64,000 nt of DNA, taken from Flavobacterium johnsoniae. GTDB taxonomy: Bacteria; Bacteroidota; Bacteroidia; Flavobacteriales; Flavobacteriaceae. Shown piece by piece: positions 33,798 through 43,286 of this stretch. A model generated the notes under the pieces. It did no database searches and was not told the origin of the DNA. It saw only the letters and a program-made list of their open reading frames with translations. The DNA is taken from assembly GCF_030388325.1 (NCBI RefSeq), contig NZ_CP103794.1, positions 1,178,001 through 1,242,000 on the forward strand, in the 5' to 3' direction. Every line of letters starts with the position of its first letter. Position 1 is the first letter of the stretch. The position numbers and the translations under genes are program-made.

Positions 33798-34469
33798 ATG
33801 AGAAAGCAAAAAGCATTTTGGAGCATATTTTTATTGATTATTTCGCTTAATTGTTTTGCTCAACGTGCAGCAAATGCGGCTTCTTCGGTAAAAGGACAAA
33901 CGATATTATTAACAGATAGTAAGTCAGACGATGATTGGTATATAAAGTCTTATTATGTAGAAGAACGAATTAATAAATTGTTCGGTGGAAGAATCATAAC
34001 TTACGAAGTTTCAAAACTAGATATGGTCGATACTTACGATTTAGGTCCGAATAATGTTCGAACAATAATTCCGAAATATGTAAAAAGAAAACAAAAGATT
34101 AGTGCAGTTGCTGAGACAAAACCTCAAACAGGAAATATGACAGCTTCTTTGCAACCTGTTAAAATCGATATTAAAGCTCCTGCTAAAGAAGTACAATACG
34201 CAAATGTGGATGTAACGGGAACTTATGAAAAAGTCTTAGAGAAAGGCTATAAATCGCCAGAAATGCTTCAAAAAGTAGCCGACCGACTTTATTTTGAAGG
34301 AAACTTAAACACAGCGGCGGGCTATTATGAACAGTTGTTCATTTTGGTAAAAGATCCTGACGTTATTTATTACTACAGATACGCTCAATCATTAAAAGCA
34401 ATCAATCAAATCGACAAAGCTGAGGTTTTGATGAAAAGGTTTAAGAGTGAGACATTGGTGGCGAAGTAA
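33798..34469 (+). CDS. Exported TPR protein related to flavobacterial OmpA-TPR proteins
   Basis: A 223-residue exported protein with a signal peptide ending near NCFAQ. The C-terminal third is a tetratricopeptide module: TYEKVLEKGYKSPEMLQKVA, a middle repeat and IYYYRYAQSLKAINQIDKAE. This closely resembles the TPR part of long flavobacterial proteins that continue into PD40 and OmpA domains. Here translation stops after the TPRs and no such domains follow. It could be a stand-alone adaptor or a truncated paralogue. The ATG at 33798 was preferred to an in-frame TTG at 33792. Confidence 0.75.
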   Translation: MRKQKAFWSIFLLIISLNCFAQRAANAASSVKGQTILLTDSKSDDDWYIKSYYVEERINKLFGGRIITYEVSKLDMVDTYDLGPNNVRTIIPKYVKRKQKISAVAETKPQTGNMTASLQPVKIDIKAPAKEVQYANVDVTGTYEKVLEKGYKSPEMLQKVADRLYFEGNLNTAAGYYEQLFILVKDPDVIYYYRYAQSLKAINQIDKAEVLMKRFKSETLVAK

Positions 34470-34473
34470 TTTT

Positions 34474-34544
34474 TTAACCGCAAAGCACACAAAGTAAAAG
34501 CGCAAAGGTCGCAAAGTTTTATTTTTAAGCTTTGCGACCTTTGC
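34474..34544. repeat. GCAAAG-type periodic palindrome, copy 1
   Basis: GCAAAGGTCGCAAAG (34502-34516) and CTTTGCGACCTTTGC (34530-34544) are perfect 15-nt reverse complements. The left flank continues the periodic CGCAAAG/ACAAAG words back to 34474. It lies just after the TPR gene. Copies 2 and 3 are at 47036 and 53086. Confidence 0.85.
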
Positions 34545-34596
34545 ATATGAAGATTTTTAGCCATTTTTTTTTAAAGAGATAACCGTCATTTTTAAT

Positions 34597-34671
34597 ATAG
34601 CCCGTGGTTTCAACCACGGGAACACAATCATGACCATAATATGGAATCCAGTGGTTGAAACCACTGGCTAT
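34597..34671. repeat. REP pair in inverted orientation (BIME-like)
   Basis: Two hairpins, CCCGTGGTTTCAACCACGGG (34601-34620) and CCAGTGGTTGAAACCACTGG (34648-34667), face each other and are bounded by ATAG on the left and CTAT on the right. This resembles REP elements spread by RAYT transposases. No such transposase gene is in this window. Confidence 0.8.
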
Positions 34672-34687
34672 GTTTAAATATTATGGT

Positions 34688-34720
34688 AAAAAAAAGACGA
34701 TCAATTTGATCGTCTTTTTT
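34688..34720 (-). terminator. Terminator of the tRNA-Asn pair
   Basis: GACGATCA / TGATCGTC with loop ATT is flanked by A residues on one side and T residues on the other. Read on the minus strand it lies directly downstream of the tRNA genes. Confidence 0.8.
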
Positions 34721-34724
34721 TAAG

Positions 34725-34797
34725 CTCCCCTCTTGGGCTCGAACCAAGGACCCTCTGATTAACAGTCAGATGCTCTAACCAACTGAGCTAAGGAGGA
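34725..34797 (-). tRNA. tRNA-Asn (GTT), copy with a one-base deletion in the acceptor stem
   Basis: The body is identical to the neighbouring tRNA-Asn, with anticodon GTT. The 3' acceptor strand has four C residues on the plus strand where the other copy has five, giving 73 instead of 74 nt. As a result the acceptor pair at position 2-71 is C-A and 1-72 is T-G. It may be a pseudogene or poorly charged. Confidence 0.75.
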
Positions 34798-34835
34798 ATC
34801 ACCTTATAGGTAAATATGTTTGCTAAAAAAAGTTG

Positions 34836-34909
34836 CTCCCCCTCTTGGGCTCGAACCAAGGACCCTCTGATTAACAGTCAGATGCTCTAACCAACTGAGC
34901 TAAGGAGGA
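34836..34909 (-). tRNA. tRNA-Asn (GTT), intact copy
   Basis: A 74-nt tRNA with acceptor TCCTCCT / AGGGGGA pairing over all seven positions, a normal D-arm, anticodon loop CTGTTAA and a TTCGAGC loop. It is the upstream member of the pair on the minus strand. Confidence 0.95.
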
Positions 34910-34992
34910 AGTTGTTGCTCTTTTTAGCGAGTGCAAATATAAAACTATTTTTAGTTTCTCAAAAACATTTCCACTCTTTTTTTGACTTTTTT

Positions 34993-36336
34993 TTACTTGC
35001 CTACAATTGCTTTGTAAATGTCGTTTCCGTTAGCAAATAGTAGTAGTGAAATAAGTAAAACAAAACCAACCATTTGCGCATTCTCTAGGAATTTATCGCT
35101 CGGTTTTTTGCCACTAATCATTTCATATAATAAAAACATAACATGACCACCATCAAGAGCCGGAATTGGCAATAAATTCATAACTCCAAGCATAATTGAC
35201 AATAAAGCCGTGATTGACCAGAATACTTCCCAGCTCCAAGAAGTAGGGAAAATATTGAAAATAGCCGCAAATCCACCTACTTGTTTGTAAGCTTTAGTTT
35301 CTGGATTAAAAATCATTTTCAATTGTTTTCCGTAACCAACCAATTGATCTTTTCCTTTTTCAAGACCAACCGGAATAGATTCGAAGAAACCATATTTTTT
35401 TGTGCTGATTTTATAATATCCTAATTTTTCTAATGATTTTAAATCTAAACCACCAGCCAAAACACCCAATTTTCCATCATTAGTAACTTTTAAAGTAATT
35501 GGAGTTTCTTTTAAATCACGTAACACAACGGCAGAAATTTGTTGTCCTTTATTGATGTCTAAAATAGGTTTTGCTTCATCAAAATATTTAATTTTTTGTC
35601 CGTTAAGAGAAAGAATCAAATCTTTTGGTTTTAAATTTTGGTTTGGAGAATTTTCGGCTACTTGACTAATTGCATAAGGTTTGCGTATCCCTATAAGAAG
35701 ACCTTTTTCTGTTTTAGAAAGTTGATCAACAAAATCAGTTGGCATTGTGATGGTTTGCTGTTTTCCATCTCTTTCTATCAAAACATGCTTTGCCATAATA
35801 ACATTCATGTTCATATCGCTGTCGTAATTTTCTACCGTTTTTCCGTCAATAGAAATAATTTTGTCTCCAGTTTTAAAACCAGCTTTAAGCATCACTGGAT
35901 TTTCAATTAGAACACCATCTTTTAAGTCAGCATTTGAAATATAAGTATCGCCATAAGCGAAAGCCATACCAATATATATTATAAAAGCTAATATAAAGTT
36001 TACTGTAACACCGCCAAGCATGATAATTAAACGTTGCCAAGCTGGTTTAGTACGAAATTCCCAAGGTTGTGGAGGAAGAGCCATTTGCTCTTTGTCCATA
36101 CTTTCATCTATCATTCCAGAAATTTTCACATAACCTCCAAGCGGAAGCCACCCGATACCGTATTCTGTTTCTCCGATTTTCTTTTTGAAAAGTGAATATT
36201 TAACATCAAAAAACAAATAAAATTTTTCGACTCTTGTTTTAAACAATTTAGCAGGGATAAAATGCCCTAATTCATGCAGAATAATAAGTAAAGATAAACT
36301 CAATAGAAATTGAGAGAGTTTGATAACTATATCCAT
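34993..36336 (-). CDS. rseP: RIP metalloprotease RseP (site-2 protease)
   Basis: A 447-residue inner-membrane zinc protease that cleaves transmembrane substrates such as anti-sigma factors. The zinc-binding HELGH is at residues 21-25 in the first helix, and LDGGH near residue 390 supplies the third ligand. Two PDZ-like regions lie between (for example KAGFKTGDKIISIDGK). It could process the membrane partner of the ECF sigma factor encoded at 8495-9461, though nothing in the sequence ties them directly. A -7 box (TACTTTTG, 36372-36365 on the minus strand) lies 29 nt before the ATG. Confidence 0.94.
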   Translation of the reverse strand: MDIVIKLSQFLLSLSLLIILHELGHFIPAKLFKTRVEKFYLFFDVKYSLFKKKIGETEYGIGWLPLGGYVKISGMIDESMDKEQMALPPQPWEFRTKPAWQRLIIMLGGVTVNFILAFIIYIGMAFAYGDTYISNADLKDGVLIENPVMLKAGFKTGDKIISIDGKTVENYDSDMNMNVIMAKHVLIERDGKQQTITMPTDFVDQLSKTEKGLLIGIRKPYAISQVAENSPNQNLKPKDLILSLNGQKIKYFDEAKPILDINKGQQISAVVLRDLKETPITLKVTNDGKLGVLAGGLDLKSLEKLGYYKISTKKYGFFESIPVGLEKGKDQLVGYGKQLKMIFNPETKAYKQVGGFAAIFNIFPTSWSWEVFWSITALLSIMLGVMNLLPIPALDGGHVMFLLYEMISGKKPSDKFLENAQMVGFVLLISLLLFANGNDIYKAIVGK

Positions 36337-36535
36337 TTTTTATTTTTAGTTCGTATTTAACGCACAAAAGTAGCGTTTTCTATTTTAATATAAGTGTGCA
36401 AGATAGTGTTTAAGATTTTAAATGTTTGTTAATTAATAAACATTTCAATATCTCATTTTAACAAGATACTGTAACTTTACTTTTTCAACATTATTTATAC
36501 TAATAGGTAGTATAAAACCATTAAAAGTTACAATT

Positions 36536-37606
36536 ATGGCTTCACGATTATTTTCTCCTTTAACGATAAAAAACATTACCCTAAAAAATAGAATTGTTAT
36601 TTCTCCAATGTGTCAATATTCTGCCGAAGACGGTTTTGCAAACAATTGGCATTTGGTTCATTTAGGAAGTCGCGCAACAGGCGGAGCAGGACTAATTATT
36701 CAGGAAGCGACTGCAGTTTCTCCAGAAGCTAGAATTTCTCCTTCTGATCTTGGAATTTGGAAAGACGAACATATCGAAAAACTAAAAGAAATCAATCAAT
36801 TTATTATTTCTCAAAATTCGATTCCTGGAATTCAATTGGCACATGCGGGACGAAAAGCGAGTGTATCTTCTCCTTGGCAGGGAAATAAAAAGTTAGATTT
36901 CGCTCAAGGCGGATGGCAAACCGTCGCTCCAAGTGCGATTCCGTATCATGATGACGAACCTTTTCTTCCAGAAGCTTTAGATAAAAACGGAATTCAAAAA
37001 GTAATTTCAGATTTTAAAACAGCAACCAAAAGAGTAGTCGAAGCAGGATATCAGGTTTTAGAAATTCATGCGGCACACGGTTATTTATTGCATCAATTTT
37101 TATCGCCTTTAACAAATGTAAGAACAGATGAATACGGCGGAAGTTTCGAAAATAGAATCCGTTTTACTTTAGAAATTCTAGAAGCTGTTCAAACAGAATG
37201 GCCTTCAGATTTGCCTTTATTTGTTAGAATTTCAGCAACAGATTGGGCAGAAAATGGTTGGAATCCAGAAGAATCTGTACAGCTTTCTAAAATATTAAAA
37301 GAAAAAGGAGTAGATTTAATAGACGTTTCGTCAGGCGGATTGGTTTCGCATCAAAAAATAACTTTAGGTCCTGGTTACCAAGTCCCTTTCGCAGAAAAGG
37401 TTAAAAAAGAAGCAAACATTTCAACGGGCGCAGTTGGTTTAATTACGGAGGCGAAACAAGCCGAAGAAATTTTGACAAAAGATCAAGCCGATTTAATTTT
37501 GTTTGCGAGAGAATCTTTGCGAAATCCCAATTTGCCTTTGGATTTTGCAAAAGAATTAGAAAGCGATATTCAATGGCCAAAACAATACGAAAGAGCTAAA
37601 CTTTAA
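36536..37606 (+). CDS. NADH:flavin oxidoreductase, old yellow enzyme (YqjM/NamA type)
   Basis: A 356-residue cytoplasmic FMN enzyme that reduces activated alkenes with NADPH. The class II marker SPMCQYS near residue 25, HAGRK near residue 105 and the EIHAAHGYLLHQFLSP segment near residue 178 are visible. The TIM-barrel phosphate-binding end LILFARESLRNP is near residue 325. The physiological substrate is unknown. It is followed by a long palindrome and then an oxidoreductase gene in the same direction. Confidence 0.9.
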   Translation: MASRLFSPLTIKNITLKNRIVISPMCQYSAEDGFANNWHLVHLGSRATGGAGLIIQEATAVSPEARISPSDLGIWKDEHIEKLKEINQFIISQNSIPGIQLAHAGRKASVSSPWQGNKKLDFAQGGWQTVAPSAIPYHDDEPFLPEALDKNGIQKVISDFKTATKRVVEAGYQVLEIHAAHGYLLHQFLSPLTNVRTDEYGGSFENRIRFTLEILEAVQTEWPSDLPLFVRISATDWAENGWNPEESVQLSKILKEKGVDLIDVSSGGLVSHQKITLGPGYQVPFAEKVKKEANISTGAVGLITEAKQAEEILTKDQADLILFARESLRNPNLPLDFAKELESDIQWPKQYERAKL

Positions 37607-37619
37607 ATGTTTTTTTTGC

Positions 37620-37662
37620 CACGAATTCACGAATTATAAAAAAATAAATTCGTGAATTCGTG
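37620..37662. repeat. CACGAATT-type periodic palindrome
   Basis: CACGAATTCACGAATT (37620-37635) and AATTCGTGAATTCGTG (37647-37662) are perfect 16-nt reverse complements. Each arm is two copies of the 8-nt word CACGAATT. Confidence 0.88.
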
Positions 37663-37685
37663 TCGGAAAAGAAAATCACAACAAC

Positions 37686-38726
37686 ATGCAAAAAATAAAA
37701 ACAGCATTATTATCATACGGAATGTCGGGGAAAGTTTTTCACGCTCCGTTTTTAGATATTCACGAAGGATTTGAATTATTAGGTTCTTGGGAAAGAAGTA
37801 AAAAACTAATTCAAGAAGATTATCCATACGTAAAAAGCTATGCAACAATAGACGAATTATTAAGCGATGATATCGATTTGGTAATTGTAAATACGCCGGT
37901 TGGAACACATTACGAATATGCAAAAAAAGTGCTTTTGGCAGGAAAACATGCCATTGTAGAAAAAGCATTCACAACAACTGTTGATGAAGCAAAAGAATTG
38001 GCAAAAATTGCAAAAGATAAAGGATTGAAATTGGCCGTATTTCAAAATAGAAGATGGGACAGTGATTTTAAAACCATTAAAAAAGTAATTGACGAAGGCG
38101 TTTTAGGAGATTTAGTAGAAGCAGAATTCCATTTCGACAGGTATAATCCACTATTGAGTCCGAAAGCACATAAAGAAACAGCCAATGATGGCGCGGGAGT
38201 TCTAAAAGATTTAGGTCCGCACATTATAGATCAAGCAGTTAGTTTATTTGGTTGCCCGAAAGCCGTTTTTGGAGATATTCGCGTAACCAGAGAAAATTCT
38301 GTTGTAGACGATTGGATCGATTTGACTTTGTTTTATTCTAATTTCAGAGTTAGACTAAAAGCTGGTTTTTTTGTAAGAGAAGCTAATCCAGCTTACGTGC
38401 TTCACGGAAAAAAAGGTTCATTTTTAAAACCTCGTGGAGACGTTCAGGAAGATGATTTAAAAGTTGGTAAAAAACCAAATCTAGAATCTTGGGGAACAGA
38501 AGATGAAAATCTGCAAGGACTTTTACACACAGAAATTAACGGTAAAATTGTTAGAGAAAAAATCCCAACACTTCAAGGCAATTATTTCAGTTTCTTCGAT
38601 GGTGTTTACGAATCGATTGCAAGTCATAAAGAAGAACCAGTTACGGCACAAGACGGTGTAAAAGTAATGCAGGTTATAGAAGCTGCGATTGCAAGTAATG
38701 CACAGCAAAAAGTAATAAGTATATAA
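37686..38726 (+). CDS. Gfo/Idh/MocA family oxidoreductase
   Basis: A 346-residue NAD(P)-dependent oxidoreductase. The N-terminal Rossmann domain (1-120) contains YGMSGKVFHAPFL and the EKAFTTTVDEAKEL segment, the usual E-K-P/A motif. The C-terminal domain follows with NRRWDSDFKTIKK and the LGPHIIDQA segment containing the likely catalytic His. It resembles scyllo-inositol or related sugar dehydrogenases, but the substrate is not assignable. Confidence 0.87.
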   Translation: MQKIKTALLSYGMSGKVFHAPFLDIHEGFELLGSWERSKKLIQEDYPYVKSYATIDELLSDDIDLVIVNTPVGTHYEYAKKVLLAGKHAIVEKAFTTTVDEAKELAKIAKDKGLKLAVFQNRRWDSDFKTIKKVIDEGVLGDLVEAEFHFDRYNPLLSPKAHKETANDGAGVLKDLGPHIIDQAVSLFGCPKAVFGDIRVTRENSVVDDWIDLTLFYSNFRVRLKAGFFVREANPAYVLHGKKGSFLKPRGDVQEDDLKVGKKPNLESWGTEDENLQGLLHTEINGKIVREKIPTLQGNYFSFFDGVYESIASHKEEPVTAQDGVKVMQVIEAAIASNAQQKVISI

Positions 38727-38742
38727 TTAAGTAAGATTATCA

Positions 38743-38782
38743 TTCCGTAGAAAATTTCTACCAATGAAATGTTCCTACGGAA
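38743..38782. repeat. Stem-loop repeat with TTCCGTAG/CTACGGAA ends
   Basis: TTCCGTAG (38743-38750) pairs with CTACGGAA (38775-38782), with an inner ATTTC/GAAAT stem. It looks like a REP-type element. Confidence 0.65.
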
Positions 38783-38800
38783 CAAGAAATATAAATAAAT

Positions 38801-38835
38801 GGAGTTTTCTCAAAATTGAGATTGCTCCTTTTTTT
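38801..38835 (+). terminator. Terminator after the Gfo/Idh/MocA gene
   Basis: GGAG pairs with CTCC, and CTCAA with TTGAG inside; seven T residues follow. Confidence 0.65.
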
Positions 38836-38992
38836 GCTTAAAAAAAAATGAAACAAATTATGATTCTAATGAATCCGAAAAAATCGTAATTTTAATAAGA
38901 AGAAATCAACTGAAAACTTCTTAATTTATAAACAATAACGTTGTATATTGTGCATAACGTTAGACTTTATAGGCTTTGAAGCACGTTTTTAG

Positions 38993-39000
38993 TATTTTTG
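38993..39000 (+). promoter_or_regulatory. Putative -7 box of the MFS transporter gene
   Basis: TATTTTTG fits TAnnTTTG, 25 nt before the start codon. The nearest TTG is only 14 nt upstream, so the -33 element is unclear. Confidence 0.45.
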
Positions 39001-39025
39001 AAAATATTACAAAATCAAAACAAAT

Positions 39026-40246
39026 ATGCTGATAAACATTAATCCATTATCGCTTTTTCAAACCAAAGGAAAAATCAAGAAAGTATTTAGAGAAGCAAAA
39101 GCTTCTTATTTAAATAGAATTCGATTTGCCGTTGGAATGTTTTATTTCGGAATGGGTTTAAGTTTCGCCACATGGGCGAGCAGAATTCCAGATATTAAAA
39201 CCGCTTTGCATTTAACCGAAGGCGATTTAGGTTCTATACTTTTTGCACTTCCGGTTGGACAATTGGCGATTATGCCATTTTCTGGAAAAATGGTTACGAA
39301 ATTTGGAAGTCATCGTATTTTGATTTTTTCTTTAATAATGTACGTTTTCTGCCTCATTAATTTAGGTTTAGCCACAACTGCATTACAATTATCTCTCGGA
39401 TTATTCTTGTTCGGATTATTTGGAAACTTAGCTAATATTGCTGTAAATACACAAGGTGTTTATACCGAAGTTTTGTTTAAAAAAACGATTATGTCTGCAT
39501 TTCACGGAATGTGGAGTTTTGCTGGATTTACCGGAGCATTGATAGGTTTAGGAATGCTGGCTTTAAATTTAAGTCCGCTGCATCATTTTATAATTGTTGC
39601 AATCGTAGTTTTAATCATGGTGGCATTTAATTTTAGATTTTTGGTGAGAGCCAAAGAAAAAAAGAAAGCCAAAGAAGAAGGAAAAAAATTATTTGTAAAA
39701 CCAGATACTGCTTTGCTTTGGCTTGGAGTTATCGGATTTTGCAGTATGGCGAGTGAAGGTGTAATGTTTGATTGGAGCGGCGTTTATTTTAAAGATATTG
39801 TGCAAGCGCCAGGACCTTTGGTAGTTTTAGGATATACTTCTTTTATGATTATGATGGCGGGCGGAAGATTTTTGGGAGATGGTTTAATCAATAAATTCGG
39901 TCGCGAACGCGTTATGCAAATTAGCGGTGTTATGATTTCGGCTGGACTTTTTACGGCAGTTTTTCTTCCTTATATTATTCCATGTACTATTGCATTTATG
40001 TTTGTCGGTTTGGGCGTTGCAACGATTGTTCCTACCGTTTATAGTATTGCAGGAAAAAACCCGACAGTTCCTGCTGGAGAAGCTTTAACGATTGTTTCGA
40101 GTGTAAGTTTCCTTGGTTTCTTAATGGGGCCACCAGTAATTGGACATATTGCACAAAGTTTCGGATTGCAATTTTCTTTCGCCTTTATCGGAATTTTTGG
40201 TGTTCTAATCGCCTTTATGGTTTCTAAAATTAGAACTACTCCATAA
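39026..40246 (+). CDS. MFS transporter
   Basis: A 406-residue inner-membrane protein with about 12 predicted helices and an N-terminal cytoplasmic extension of about 30 residues. The loop between helices 2 and 3 (GKMVTKFGSHRILI) and the equivalent in the second half (DGLINKFGRERVMQ) are the usual major facilitator motif A variants. WASRIPDIKTAL near residue 51 is typical of the YbjJ/FucP-like group. The substrate is unknown. It stands alone between two terminator or AT-rich gaps. Confidence 0.88.
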   Translation: MLININPLSLFQTKGKIKKVFREAKASYLNRIRFAVGMFYFGMGLSFATWASRIPDIKTALHLTEGDLGSILFALPVGQLAIMPFSGKMVTKFGSHRILIFSLIMYVFCLINLGLATTALQLSLGLFLFGLFGNLANIAVNTQGVYTEVLFKKTIMSAFHGMWSFAGFTGALIGLGMLALNLSPLHHFIIVAIVVLIMVAFNFRFLVRAKEKKKAKEEGKKLFVKPDTALLWLGVIGFCSMASEGVMFDWSGVYFKDIVQAPGPLVVLGYTSFMIMMAGGRFLGDGLINKFGRERVMQISGVMISAGLFTAVFLPYIIPCTIAFMFVGLGVATIVPTVYSIAGKNPTVPAGEALTIVSSVSFLGFLMGPPVIGHIAQSFGLQFSFAFIGIFGVLIAFMVSKIRTTP

Positions 40247-40448
40247 TTGTAATCGAAATACATTTTTATTAAATTAATTAAAAACACATTAAATTGTAAG
40301 AATTTATTTAATTTTAAATATTTTGTTTATATTTGAATTTGAATGATACCGCTTAGGTATTAAACTGCTCTTTTTCCAAAAACCAATTTTATCTTTTGAA
40401 TTAAGGATTGATTTCCTAAAATAATTTCAAAGTAAATTGGATTTTTTA

Positions 40449-43268
40449 ATGGTAAAAAAATACGTATTCTTCTTTATAGTATTGTTTTTTAATTTTGCTT
40501 CTGCACAACAGGAAATAACAGTTACAGGAATTGTTATTGACGCGCGAACGCAAAATCCGCTAGAAAATGTAGTGGTAACAATACAAAATACAGCTGTGAT
40601 GCAGCTAACTTCGAAAACGGGAAAATTTGAATTGCATATATTTCCTCAAAAACAGCAATTACTTTTGCTTAGAAGTCAAGGCTACAAAGACTTTCTTTTA
40701 AAATTTCAATCTAATTCTGGAGAGAATATTAATTTCGGAATATTACAATTAGAAGATACTTATTCGGATGAAGTTCCTGCGGCATTAATCACTTTGTCAG
40801 ACAGTGATTTCTCTGAAGATAATAGTTCTTCAGAAATGACTTCTGGACTTCTACAATCTTCCAAAGATGCTTTTATGCAAGCTTCGGCATTTAATTGGGG
40901 ACAAGCAAGATTTCGTGTTCGTGGTTTAGACAGCGAAAACGGAACGATGATGCTCAACGGAATGACGATGAATAAAATCTACGACGGCAGACCGCAATGG
41001 AATAATTGGGGCGGATTGAATAACGTACTTCGTAATCAGGAATTTTCAATCGGAACCGCAGCTTCAAATTATACTTTCGGAGGAATTTTAGGAACGCAAC
41101 AAATTTTTACTCGTGCTTCTTTATATAGAAAAGGAACTTCACTTACTTTTTCAGGAAGTAATACGACATACACGTGGCGCGGAATCGGAACCTATGCTTC
41201 AGGAATGAATGCGGCTGGTTGGGCGTATGTTGTTTCAGCAGGAAAGCGCTATTCAGATGAAGGTTATTTTGAAGGAACAAATTTCAATGCCGATTCTTTT
41301 TTTCTTAGTGTTGAAAAAAAATTAAACAATAAACATTCTCTAAATTTTACTGGATTTTATACGCCAAATTCAAGAGGGAAAAACTCCGCCAATACAAATG
41401 AAGTTGTTGGTTTAATGAACGAAAAATACAATTCGTATTGGGGATTTCAAAATGGAAAAAAACGAAATGCAAGAGTAAAAAATGTAGAAGAACCGTTACT
41501 AATGCTCAATCATTATTTTAAAATTGATGATAAAACGAATCTAAATTCTGGTATAATGTATCAGTTTGGAAAAGTGGGAAACAGCAATATCGATTACCAA
41601 AATGCCGACAGTCCAGATCCGGTTTATTATAAAAAAATGCCAAGTTATTTTAGTTCGCTTTACGCGAAAGATCAGGGCGAATTTTCAGGAGAATTTACGC
41701 CTGATTATGAAAATGCAGAAAAAAATAAAATAGCTTTTCTGGCAAATTCGCAGATAGATTGGAATGCGATGTATTTGGCAAATCAGAAACCTGGAACAAA
41801 TGGTTACGAAGCTTCGCAAAGTCATTATGTAATATATGAAGACAGAACTGATGATAAAACTTTAGCCATAAATTCAACGTTAAATACACAGATTACACCA
41901 AACATTTCTTTTGATGGAGGTTTCATTTTTAAGAAACTAAAGTCACATAATTTTCAATATTTATTAGACCTTCTAGGCGGCTCATATTTTGAAGATATTG
42001 ATACTTTCTACAAAGGAAATCTTTCGCAATCTGATTTACAGCATCCAAATCGCAAAGTTAAAGAAGGTGATATTTATGGTTATAATTACAACTTGCTGGC
42101 GAATACTTTAGACGTTTTTACGCAGTTTAAATTTGCTTACAACAAAACCGAATTTTATTTGGCACAATCTTATTCAATGTCAAATTATCAAAGAGAAGGT
42201 TTATACCAAAACGGACTTTATCCAACGACTTCTTTAGGGAAAAGTGAAAAAGTAGATTTCGAAAATTTTGGTTTCAAAGGCGGATTTACCTATAAAATTT
42301 CTGGAAAGCAACTCATGTTTTTTAACGCAGCACATTTGACTAGAGCGCCTTCGCTTCGAAATACATTTGCAAATTCAAGATTAAATAATTCTATAGTTAA
42401 TGGAATAGAAAGTGAAAATATTAGCAGTATTGATGCTAATTATATGTATCGTTCTCCAAAACTCAAATTGCGTTTAACGGCTTATTATTCATTAATAAAA
42501 AACAGTACAAAAACCTCTTTCTTTTATGCCGAAGGAATTTTTGATAACGGAGCAGGTTACGATGCTACAGATGCTTTTGTGAGTCAAACTTTAACTCATT
42601 TAGATAAGAAAAATACAGGAGCAGAATTGAGTTTGGAATATCAGATTTCATCAACATTAAAAACCACTTTATGTGGCGCTTACGGAAAATATATTTACAG
42701 CAGTAATCCAAATGTTTCTATTACAAATGATGCCAATTTAGCGAAGGATGGAATGCAGACGACTTTTGATTTTGGAAGTGCATTACTTAAAAATTACAAA
42801 CAACCAGGTACTCCACATCAAGCCTATTCATTTGGATTAGAATATAGAGATCCTAAATTTTGGTGGCTTGGTGCGAATATAAATTATTTGGCAGAAAGTT
42901 ATATTGATATTTCTCCGATTTCTAGAACTCCACAATTTTACATTAATCCAGCAAATAATTTTCCTTTTCCAGAAGCAACTTCTGAAAGAGGAAATGAATT
43001 ATTAAAACAAGAAAAATTTGATCCTGTTTCATTGTTAAATATAAGTGGTGGAAAGTCTTGGCGCATTCGCAAAAAATATATCGGACTTTTTTCCAGCGTT
43101 AATAATGTATTCAATTCGATGTATAAAACTGGCGGATTTGAACAAGCAAGAAATGCAAACTTCAGAGCATTAAATCAAGATGTTTCTAGCGGAACGCCAT
43201 CATTTGGACCTAAATATTATTACGGTTACGGAAGAACTTATTTTTTAAATCTCACAATTGGATTATAA
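40449..43268 (+). CDS. TonB-dependent receptor with N-terminal carboxypeptidase-like domain
   Basis: A 939-residue outer-membrane active transporter. A signal peptide (to about FASAQ, residue 20) is followed by a carboxypeptidase-regulatory-like domain (TVTGIVIDARTQNPLENVVV), then the plug (FRVRGLDSENGTMMLNGMT) and a 22-strand-type barrel ending in LNLTIGL. No SusD-like gene follows; instead a DUF5689 lipoprotein gene starts 18 nt later, and the two probably act together. The substrate is unknown. The ATG at 40449 was chosen over an in-frame TTG at 40437. Confidence 0.9.
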   Translation: MVKKYVFFFIVLFFNFASAQQEITVTGIVIDARTQNPLENVVVTIQNTAVMQLTSKTGKFELHIFPQKQQLLLLRSQGYKDFLLKFQSNSGENINFGILQLEDTYSDEVPAALITLSDSDFSEDNSSSEMTSGLLQSSKDAFMQASAFNWGQARFRVRGLDSENGTMMLNGMTMNKIYDGRPQWNNWGGLNNVLRNQEFSIGTAASNYTFGGILGTQQIFTRASLYRKGTSLTFSGSNTTYTWRGIGTYASGMNAAGWAYVVSAGKRYSDEGYFEGTNFNADSFFLSVEKKLNNKHSLNFTGFYTPNSRGKNSANTNEVVGLMNEKYNSYWGFQNGKKRNARVKNVEEPLLMLNHYFKIDDKTNLNSGIMYQFGKVGNSNIDYQNADSPDPVYYKKMPSYFSSLYAKDQGEFSGEFTPDYENAEKNKIAFLANSQIDWNAMYLANQKPGTNGYEASQSHYVIYEDRTDDKTLAINSTLNTQITPNISFDGGFIFKKLKSHNFQYLLDLLGGSYFEDIDTFYKGNLSQSDLQHPNRKVKEGDIYGYNYNLLANTLDVFTQFKFAYNKTEFYLAQSYSMSNYQREGLYQNGLYPTTSLGKSEKVDFENFGFKGGFTYKISGKQLMFFNAAHLTRAPSLRNTFANSRLNNSIVNGIESENISSIDANYMYRSPKLKLRLTAYYSLIKNSTKTSFFYAEGIFDNGAGYDATDAFVSQTLTHLDKKNTGAELSLEYQISSTLKTTLCGAYGKYIYSSNPNVSITNDANLAKDGMQTTFDFGSALLKNYKQPGTPHQAYSFGLEYRDPKFWWLGANINYLAESYIDISPISRTPQFYINPANNFPFPEATSERGNELLKQEKFDPVSLLNISGGKSWRIRKKYIGLFSSVNNVFNSMYKTGGFEQARNANFRALNQDVSSGTPSFGPKYYYGYGRTYFLNLTIGL

Positions 43269-43286
43269 ATCAAAAAATTATTGGTT

